Source: Streptomyces gossypii
GTDB taxonomy: Bacteria; Actinomycetota; Actinomycetes; Streptomycetales; Streptomycetaceae
DNA: 64,000 nt
NCBI RefSeq assembly: GCF_025165795.1
Contig: NZ_JAJAGO010000016.1
Location: 62,001 to 126,000, forward strand
Direction: 5' to 3'
Positions within the stretch are counted from its first letter, which is position 1, and each line of letters opens with the position of its first letter. Below are positions 58,519 through 64,000 of the stretch, piece after piece. Below the pieces are notes generated by a model. The model did no database searches. It was given only the letters and a program-made list of their open reading frames with translations, and was not told the origin of the DNA. Made by a program: the position numbers and the translations under genes.

Positions 58519-60117
58519 CTAGGAGACACGTGCCGTTCTGGCCACCGCGGCGGAGGAGGGCCGCGGTGCGAGTGGGCGGTAGTTGACGCCGAGGGCGTCC
58601 AGGCGTGCGGTGTGCCGCTCCAGGCAGGGCAGGAAGTCGTCGGCTCCGCCCGCGCTGTCCGTCCACGCCCGGTCGGCGAGTGCGCAGAGCCGCGGGAAGG
58701 CCAGGTACTCGATGTGGCCGGGGGTGGTGACGAACTCCGTCCACAGCTGGGCCTGGGTGCCGAGTACCCGCGCGGCGGCCTCGCTCTCCCATGCCTCGGG
58801 GGCCGGGTCGAGCGCGTGGACGGCCTTGAGGTCGACGACGGCGCCGGGCTGGGCGGCGGGCTCGCCGGAGTCCTCGGACTGCGCGTAGTCGAGGTAGGTG
58901 GAGAGGTAGTGGGCCGTGACCACGTCGTGGCCCCGGCGGGCGGCGTTCAGGCCGTCCACCTGGCCGCGCCAGGACATGACGGTGAAGCCGGGCGGCAGTT
59001 CGGCGCCGGTCTCGGCCCAGCCGGTGGGCCGCCGCCCGTGCTGCACGAGGAACTCACCGATGCGGCCCATGAACCAGCCGTGCAGTGCCTGCGGTCCGGA
59101 CAGCCCTTCGGCCGCCACCCGCCGGCGCGCCGCAGGGCTCCGCTCCCACTCCACGGTGGGGCACTCCTCGCCGCCGAGGTGGATGTGCTCGGACGGGAAG
59201 ACGTCCATGACCTCTGCCAGGACCGTCCGGCAGAAGTCGAGGACTTCGTCGTGGACGCCGAGGACGGTCTCGCAGACTCCCCACCGGGTCCAGACGTCCA
59301 GCGTGCGGCCGGGGTTGTTGCCGAGTGCGGGATAGGCGGCGAGGGCGGCCCGCACATGGCCGGGCATCTCGATCTCGGGGACCACGGTCACCCCGCGCCG
59401 CGCCGCGTAGGCGACCAGCCCGGTGAGTTCGGCGCGGGTGTAACTGCCGCCGTGCCGGCGCCCGTCGTACGTGGTGGAGCCTGCCGGGCCGACCATCGAC
59501 TGGGCGCGGTGGCCGCCGATCCCGGTGAGCCGGGGGAGCGCGGGGACGGGCATCCGCCATCCCTGGTCATCCGTCAGGTGGAGGTGCAGCACGTTGAGTT
59601 TGTGGAAGGCGAGCAGGTCGACGTAGCGGCGCAGATAGGAGACGGGCTGGAAGTGACGGGCCACGTCCAGCATGGCTCCGCGCCAGCGGTAGCGCGGCAC
59701 ATCGGTGATCTCGGCACACGGCATCGACCAGGCCTCGCGGCGCGGCGCTGCGGCCTCGGGCGCTGCGGCGAGGGCCGCCGGGGGCAGGAGCTGGCGGATC
59801 GTCTGGATGCCGCGGAGCAGGCCGGTGGCGTGGGCGCCGCGGAGCAGCAGTCCGTGGGGGCCGATGGTGAGGCCGTACCCCTCCTCGCGCAGGCCGCTCA
59901 GCTGCGGGTCCACAGCCAGCACGATCTCGCCGGCGGGGGAAGCGGGCAGCGGCAGTCCGGTGGCCGGCCCCAGCAGCGTGCGCAGCAGGTCCGCGGCGTC
60001 CTCCGCTCCGGGCATGGCCCGTACGGAGGTGGTGGCGTCGAGGGTGAAGCGGCCGGGCCGGGGCACTACGCGGGTGGGGCGCGGGACGAGGTCGAAGTGG
60101 GTGCGGCTTGCGGGCAT
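58519..60117 (-). CDS. Beta-N-acetylhexosaminidase (GH20)
   Basis: A 532-residue enzyme that removes terminal GlcNAc/GalNAc. An N-terminal GH20b domain (about 10-140) precedes the TIM barrel beginning RYRWRGAMLDVARHFQPVSYLRRYVDLLAFHKLNVLHLHLTDDQGW. The catalytic pair is in HLGGEECPT: Glu318 as acid/base, preceded by Glu317 where most GH20 enzymes have Asp. Product-binding WRGQ and LGTQAQLWTEF follow. No signal peptide, so it acts inside the cell on imported oligosaccharides. It follows the two permease genes by 63 bases. Confidence 0.93.
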   Translation of the reverse strand: MPASRTHFDLVPRPTRVVPRPGRFTLDATTSVRAMPGAEDAADLLRTLLGPATGLPLPASPAGEIVLAVDPQLSGLREEGYGLTIGPHGLLLRGAHATGLLRGIQTIRQLLPPAALAAAPEAAAPRREAWSMPCAEITDVPRYRWRGAMLDVARHFQPVSYLRRYVDLLAFHKLNVLHLHLTDDQGWRMPVPALPRLTGIGGHRAQSMVGPAGSTTYDGRRHGGSYTRAELTGLVAYAARRGVTVVPEIEMPGHVRAALAAYPALGNNPGRTLDVWTRWGVCETVLGVHDEVLDFCRTVLAEVMDVFPSEHIHLGGEECPTVEWERSPAARRRVAAEGLSGPQALHGWFMGRIGEFLVQHGRRPTGWAETGAELPPGFTVMSWRGQVDGLNAARRGHDVVTAHYLSTYLDYAQSEDSGEPAAQPGAVVDLKAVHALDPAPEAWESEAAARVLGTQAQLWTEFVTTPGHIEYLAFPRLCALADRAWTDSAGGADDFLPCLERHTARLDALGVNYRPLAPRPSSAAVARTARVS

Positions 60118-60180
60118 GGCGGCCTCCGGTTCGAAGCGGGACGGGTCCGTGCTGGGCGCGGCGTGCAGGGGGCCAGAGGG

Positions 60181-61134
60181 TCAGCCCTTGACGGCGCCGC
60201 CCGTCATGCCTGTGGCGACCCGTTTCTGGAGCACCAGGAACAGGATCAGGACCGGCAGGGCGAAGAGCGTGGAGGCGGCCATGGTGGCGCCCCAGTCGGT
60301 GCCGAAGACGTTGGAGAAGGACGACAGCCAGACGGGCAGGGTGCGGTCGTCCTGGTTCTTGATGATGAGCATGTTGGCGAAGGCGAACTCGTTCCACGCG
60401 GTGATGAAGCCGAACAGCGAGGTGGCGAGCAGGCCGGGTGCCAGCAGGGGGAAGGTGACCCGGCGGAATGCCTGGGCGCGGGTGCAGCCGTCGACGCGTG
60501 CGGCCTCTTCCAGTTCCACCGGGATACCGGTCAGGAAGCTGCGCAGGGTCACGATGGTGAACGGCAGCGTGATCATGAAATAGATCAGCGTGAGCATGGA
60601 CAGCCTGTCCAGCATCCCGGTGTCCCGCGAGATGATGTAGATCGGGATCAGCATGGCCTCCCAGGGCGCCACCTGGGCGATGAAGACCATGAGCAGGAAG
60701 CCGCGCCGCCCCTTCCAGCGCATCCGGGCCACGGCGAAGGCCGCGCCGACCGCCACGATGAGGGCGAGCAGCACCCCGCCGAGGGTGACCGTCAGGCTGT
60801 TGCGCCAGAAGATCCAGAATCCGTCCGCCCGCACGGCCGTCGAGAAGTGCTCCAGGGTCAGCGAGGTGGGCAGGAAGACCGGGGTCTCGGACTGGATGTC
60901 CCCGGTCGGCTTGAAGGCGGTGAGCACCATCCAGTACACCGGAAAGACGGAGCAGAGCAAGACGACGAGGGCGGTCACGGTCAGCGGCAGCCGCCGCAGA
61001 CGCCGCCGCAGTCGCACTCGCCCGTGGCGCCGCTTCGCCTGTGCCTTTCGTCCGGTGCCGCCGTGCGCCGCCGCCGCGCCGGGTCCGGTGAGGGTGTGCG
61101 GTCTGCCGGGGCGGGTCCCCGTCGCGGCACTCAC
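60181..61134 (-). CDS. Carbohydrate ABC transporter permease (MalG-type)
   Basis: A 317-residue inner-membrane subunit with a basic N-terminus and six helices. The EAA loop reads ELEEAARVDGCTRAQAFRRVTFPLLAPGLLAT (about 215-245), the docking site for the ATPase. ITAWNEFAFANMLI and the terminal KRVATGMTGGAVKG are typical of CUT1 MalG permeases. GTG 61134 overlaps the stop of the partner permease (GTGA). No ATPase gene is in the operon; CUT1 systems in Streptomyces commonly use the shared MsiK. Confidence 0.94.
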   Translation of the reverse strand: MSAATGTRPGRPHTLTGPGAAAAHGGTGRKAQAKRRHGRVRLRRRLRRLPLTVTALVVLLCSVFPVYWMVLTAFKPTGDIQSETPVFLPTSLTLEHFSTAVRADGFWIFWRNSLTVTLGGVLLALIVAVGAAFAVARMRWKGRRGFLLMVFIAQVAPWEAMLIPIYIISRDTGMLDRLSMLTLIYFMITLPFTIVTLRSFLTGIPVELEEAARVDGCTRAQAFRRVTFPLLAPGLLATSLFGFITAWNEFAFANMLIIKNQDDRTLPVWLSSFSNVFGTDWGATMAASTLFALPVLILFLVLQKRVATGMTGGAVKG

Positions 61135-62102
61135 AGTTCTGCCTCCTGCTTGTACATCTGGCGGAAGTAGGCGATGAGGACGGTGACCAGCAGCAGCACG
61201 GTGATGGTGGAGGCGGCCGCGGCGAGGTCGTAGCGGTGCAGGGACTGTGCGACCTGGAAGGCGTAGACGGGCAGGGTGGTGGTCGCTCCGTTGGGCCCGC
61301 CCTGGCTGACGGCCCAGATCTGGGCGAAGCAGCGGAAGACCCAGATGACCTCCAGACACAGCACCAGGCCGAAGATCGGCCGCAGCATCGGCAGGGTGAG
61401 GGAGCGGAAGATGCGGGCCGCGCTCGCGCCCTCCGTGCGGGCCGACTCGTAGATCTCCTCCGGCACGGTGACCAGCGCGGCGTGCAGGGTGATCGCCGCG
61501 AACGGCACGGACTGCCAGACGACCAGCACCACCAGGATCGCGAAGGTGGAGTTGCCGTGGGCGAACCAGGTATAGCCCTCGAAGGAGTCGAAGCCGATCC
61601 GGACCAGCACCCAGTTGACGACGCCCATCTGCGACTGGAAGAGCCACTGGAAGACCGTGGTGGCGGCGATGTGCGGGGTCGCCCAGGCCAGTACCAGCCC
61701 GCTCATCACCAGCATGCGCATCCGACGGCCGAGCCGCTGGAGCATGAGGGCGACGAGGGTGGCCAGCACCATGATCAGCACGACGTTGACCGCGGTCCAC
61801 ACGAAGGTGCGCCGGACCACCTCCCAGAACTCCGTGTCGCCGAGGATCTCGCGGTAGTTGTCCCAGCCGGCGAATCCGGCGCCCCCGCGGATCAGTTCGC
61901 GCATGCCGAAGTACTGGAAGGAGATCAGCAGGTTCCGCAGGACGGGGTAGGCGAGGAGGAAGGCGGCACCCAGCACGGTGGGCGCGACAAGCAGGTAGGG
62001 CCAGAGTCCGGCGATCCGGCGTGGCACGGAGGGCAGGGGGCGACGGCGCGGTGGACGTGGCGGTGATTCGACGACCGGGTTCTTCCGCACGGTTGCGGTC
62101 AC
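61131..62102 (-). CDS. Carbohydrate ABC transporter permease (MalF-type)
   Basis: A 323-residue membrane subunit. After a basic Pro/Arg-rich N-terminus come six helices, WPYLLVAPTVLGAAFLLAYPVLRNLLISF first, and the EAA loop EEIYESARTEGASAARIFRSLTLPMLRPIF (about 208-238). GTG start with GGAGGAGG upstream. It forms the channel with the MalG-type subunit and receives sugar from the lipoprotein encoded upstream, 27 bases away. Confidence 0.94.
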   Translation of the reverse strand: MTATVRKNPVVESPPRPPRRRPLPSVPRRIAGLWPYLLVAPTVLGAAFLLAYPVLRNLLISFQYFGMRELIRGGAGFAGWDNYREILGDTEFWEVVRRTFVWTAVNVVLIMVLATLVALMLQRLGRRMRMLVMSGLVLAWATPHIAATTVFQWLFQSQMGVVNWVLVRIGFDSFEGYTWFAHGNSTFAILVVLVVWQSVPFAAITLHAALVTVPEEIYESARTEGASAARIFRSLTLPMLRPIFGLVLCLEVIWVFRCFAQIWAVSQGGPNGATTTLPVYAFQVAQSLHRYDLAAAASTITVLLLVTVLIAYFRQMYKQEAEL

Positions 62103-62129
62103 GGCCTCCTCCTTCCCAGGCTCGTGTGG

Positions 62130-63395
62130 TCAGGACGACTTCGCGTTGAGGGTCTTGCCGATCGACTCGGACGCCTCCTTCGCGGCGGACTTCGCGTCAC
62201 CCCCGGTCAGCACCCGGGTCTGGTACGCCTTGATCGGGTTGTTGGCCTCTACGGCCGTCCACTGCGGCGAGTTGGGCGTGGCCCGCCCCCCGGGTGCCGC
62301 CTCCGCCATCTCCTTTGCCCCCTCCGTTCCCTTCAGCGCACCGGACAGCGAGGCACGGTTGGGCACGTAGCTCATGGTGGTGGCGAGCTCGGTCTGCCAC
62401 TTGTCGCCCGCGAGCGCCTTGACGACCTGGTAGGCGAGGTCGGGGTGGGCGGACGTCTCGGGGATCACCAGGTCGGAGCCGCCGAGGAAGACGGTGCCCG
62501 GTTTGTCGGCGCTCTTGCCGGGTATCGGGAAGAAGCCCAGCTTGCCTTCGAGTTCGGGGTTGCTCTCGACGGCGGCGCGGGCTACTCCCGGAGCGGAGAT
62601 CATCTGGGCGACGTTGCCTTCACCCATCACCTCTGCCTGCGGGGGCTCGGCCTCGTCGGCGTCCTTTGGCCCCTTGCCGTGGGACTGGAGCTCCCGGTAG
62701 AAGTCCATTCCGCGCAGCGCTTCCGGGGTGTGCAGGGAGCCCTTCCAGGTGCCGCCGGATCTGACGGCCAGATCGCCGCCCTCGTCCCAGATGAAGCCGG
62801 CAAGCACGTGCCAGGACTGGCCGGGCAGGTAGATGCCCTGAGTCCCGCCGGAGTTGAGCTTCGCCGAGGCTTCGGTCCACTGATCGCGGGTCTTGATCGC
62901 GGCGGCGTCGATGTCCGCCTTCTCGAAGAGGTCCTTGTTGTAGACGACGACACGGTTGGCGGCGTACCACGGGATGCCGTACTGCTTGCCGTCGGTCCTG
63001 CCGGGCTCGGCGAGACCGGGGAGCCAGTCCTCGCCCTTGAGTTCGCCGACCTTGCCGGTCAGGTCCCGCACTCCGCCGCTCTCCGCGTACTGCGCGACCT
63101 GGGTGTTGCCGACCTCGATCACGTCAGGGGCGTCGTTGCTGGCCAGTGCGGAGGTGATCTTCTGGCTGATGCCCTCCCACTCCTGGATCTGGATGTCCAG
63201 GACGGTGCCGCTGTGTCTCTTCTCGAAGTCCGCCGCGAAGCGGTCGAGGTAGGAGTCGGTGACGCTGTCCTTCATCACCCATACGGTCAGCTCCTCGGAA
63301 CCGCCGGATGAACCGGAGGAGTCGGAGGAGCCGCAGGCGCTGAGCCCGGCGGTCATCGCGAGCGCGGACAGGCAGGCAAGCAAGCGGAACTTCAC
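62130..63395 (-). CDS. Extracellular sugar-binding lipoprotein of ABC transporter
   Basis: A 421-residue solute-binding protein. GTG 63395 starts a lipoprotein signal with lipobox LSAC at Cys21, then a Ser/Gly linker and the CUT1 binding fold: ELTVWVMKDSVTDSYLDRF, DAPDVIEVGNTQVAQYAESGG, YGIPWYAANRVVVYNKDLFEKADI, FLGGSDLVIPETSAHPDLAYQVVKALAG and YVPNRASL. The TVWVMKDSVTD start resembles N-acetylglucosamine/chitobiose-type binding proteins. First gene of the operon with two permeases, GH20 and GH16. Expression probably answers to the divergent GntR. Confidence 0.93.
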   Translation of the reverse strand: MKFRLLACLSALAMTAGLSACGSSDSSGSSGGSEELTVWVMKDSVTDSYLDRFAADFEKRHSGTVLDIQIQEWEGISQKITSALASNDAPDVIEVGNTQVAQYAESGGVRDLTGKVGELKGEDWLPGLAEPGRTDGKQYGIPWYAANRVVVYNKDLFEKADIDAAAIKTRDQWTEASAKLNSGGTQGIYLPGQSWHVLAGFIWDEGGDLAVRSGGTWKGSLHTPEALRGMDFYRELQSHGKGPKDADEAEPPQAEVMGEGNVAQMISAPGVARAAVESNPELEGKLGFFPIPGKSADKPGTVFLGGSDLVIPETSAHPDLAYQVVKALAGDKWQTELATTMSYVPNRASLSGALKGTEGAKEMAEAAPGGRATPNSPQWTAVEANNPIKAYQTRVLTGGDAKSAAKEASESIGKTLNAKSS

Positions 63396-63421
63396 GATGC
63401 ACCTCGACCAGGAGAGACCTA

Positions 63422-63631
63422 ACCACTTGACCAGTGGTAGCCAACTGGATACATGACCTGTTGGTGGTGATGAAAATGGCATGGACCAATGAGGTCGTCA
63501 AGTACCCCTGCATACTTCGCTTTACAGGCCCCACCAAGGGCATTGCCGATCACCCGAGGGCGGGCCGCCCTTCCCAGCAGCTAGACTCCACTTACCAGAT
63601 GACCACCTTCGACAAGCTCAGCACCACTGGT
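63422..63631. promoter_or_regulatory. GntR operator cluster between sugar operon and regulator
   Basis: ACCACT-N5-AGTGGT (63422-63438) lies 27 bases before the binding-protein start. ACCAGTGGT inside it (63430-63438) recurs in reverse as ACCACTGGT at 63623-63631, 31 bases before the GntR start. CCAACTGG (63441-63448) and TTACCAG (63592-63598) are partial copies. Repeated ACCA-S-TGGT sites before both genes suggest one repressor controls both. Confidence 0.7.
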
Positions 63632-63661
63632 AAACAGAAAAAGGCAACAAGGGGGCATGAC

Positions 63662-64000
63662 GTGAGGGACGGGGACAACTCCGCGGCAGGGGACACCAGT
63701 CAGGGCACCGGCACGGACGGCTACGACGAGAGGGGCCCGGAGGCCGGCACTCCGGGAGCGGTGCTCAAGCGGGAACGAGTGCGCGAGGTGATTCTGGAGC
63801 TGATCGAGTCGCGCCAGGCCGGTGACGCCATCCCGTCCGAGCGCAGCCTCTGCGCCCGACTGGGCGTCTCCCGGCCCACGCTGCGGGCAGCCGTGGACGA
63901 ACTCGTGGCCACCGGACTGCTCGTGCGGGAACACGGCCGCGGCATGTTCGTCGCGCCCCGGAAGATCACCCAGGAACTCGTCTCCGGCGACCAGCTGCTC
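63662..64000 (+). CDS. GntR-family transcriptional regulator (partial, runs off window end)
   Basis: Only the first 113 codons are present. A disordered N-terminus (about 1-35) is followed by a GntR winged helix: RERVREVILELIESRQAGDAIPSERSLCARLGVSRPTLRAAVDELVATGLLVREHGRGMFVAPRK (about 39-104). The spacing fits the HutC-like branch with a C-terminal sugar-phosphate-binding domain, which lies beyond the window. Divergent from the sugar operon, which it most likely represses. It does not look like DasR in its N-terminal half. GTG start with GGGGG upstream. Confidence 0.88.
   Translation, partial: MRDGDNSAAGDTSQGTGTDGYDERGPEAGTPGAVLKRERVREVILELIESRQAGDAIPSERSLCARLGVSRPTLRAAVDELVATGLLVREHGRGMFVAPRKITQELVSGDQLL

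Noticed and set aside
62130..64000. Identification of the sugar locus as the das locus (dasA-dasR)
   Set aside because: Gene order is similar, but the regulator N-terminus and operator motif differ from what I know of DasR and its box, so no das names were given.

Overview
The window is a chromosomal segment of a high-GC actinomycete, almost certainly a Streptomyces. The evidence is very high G+C with strong third-position bias, many GTG starts with GGAGG-type ribosome sites, ATGA/GTGA overlaps inside operons, rare TTA codons confined to accessory genes, and a conserved gene order (dapD, suf operon, ctaA/ctaB, tkt-tal-zwf-opcA-pgl) typical of the Streptomyces core. I see no rRNA, tRNA, CRISPR array, complete insertion sequence or biosynthetic cluster.

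Left part (1-24 kb), core-like mosaic of short transcription units: a membrane protein with a NarL-type two-component pair; a TetR/SRPBCC divergon; a membrane rhodanese; a GlsB-type stress protein; a LysM/transglycosylase-like wall protein behind a c-di-AMP (ydaO) riboswitch; a DUF4242 protein; a TetR/EamA-exporter divergon with twin operators; a double TerD protein; a Tat-exported PhoX-type protein with a PHO-box-like site; a secreted endonuclease/exonuclease/phosphatase; a DapA-family aldolase; an EI24 membrane protein; dapD flanked by two sigma-factor/membrane-partner modules; and an SMR efflux gene translationally coupled to its TetR regulator.

Middle part (24-43 kb), conserved central metabolism: the complete suf operon sufR-sufB-sufD-Rieske ferredoxin-sufC-sufS-sufU-DUF59 on the minus strand, with a CAAC-N6-GTTG SufR-type operator at the sufR start; an ABC-2 exporter; heme A biosynthesis (ctaA, ctaB); and the pentose phosphate operon tkt-tal-zwf-opcA-pgl. 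These link Fe-S cluster supply, terminal oxidase heme A and NADPH production.

Right part (43-64 kb), accessory and partly decayed: immediately after pgl come gene fragments, an ArsR/AHSA1/RibD-domain operon behind a palindrome, and a relic-rich stretch with an HTH gene broken in two places, a DUF397 fragment and two truncated SpoIIAB-like ATP-binding protein tails. Then follow a secreted protein; a CBM + PL7 alginate lyase + GH16 three-domain enzyme and a DUF5995 gene, both with TTA (bldA) codons; a gene frameshifted in a G7 tract; an aminoglycoside-acetyltransferase-like GNAT; a serine hydrolase/TetR divergon; and an M64 metallopeptidase. Last is a carbohydrate locus: a GntR regulator (cut by the window end) divergent from solute-binding lipoprotein, two permeases, GH20 hexosaminidase and secreted GH16, ending in a strong terminator.
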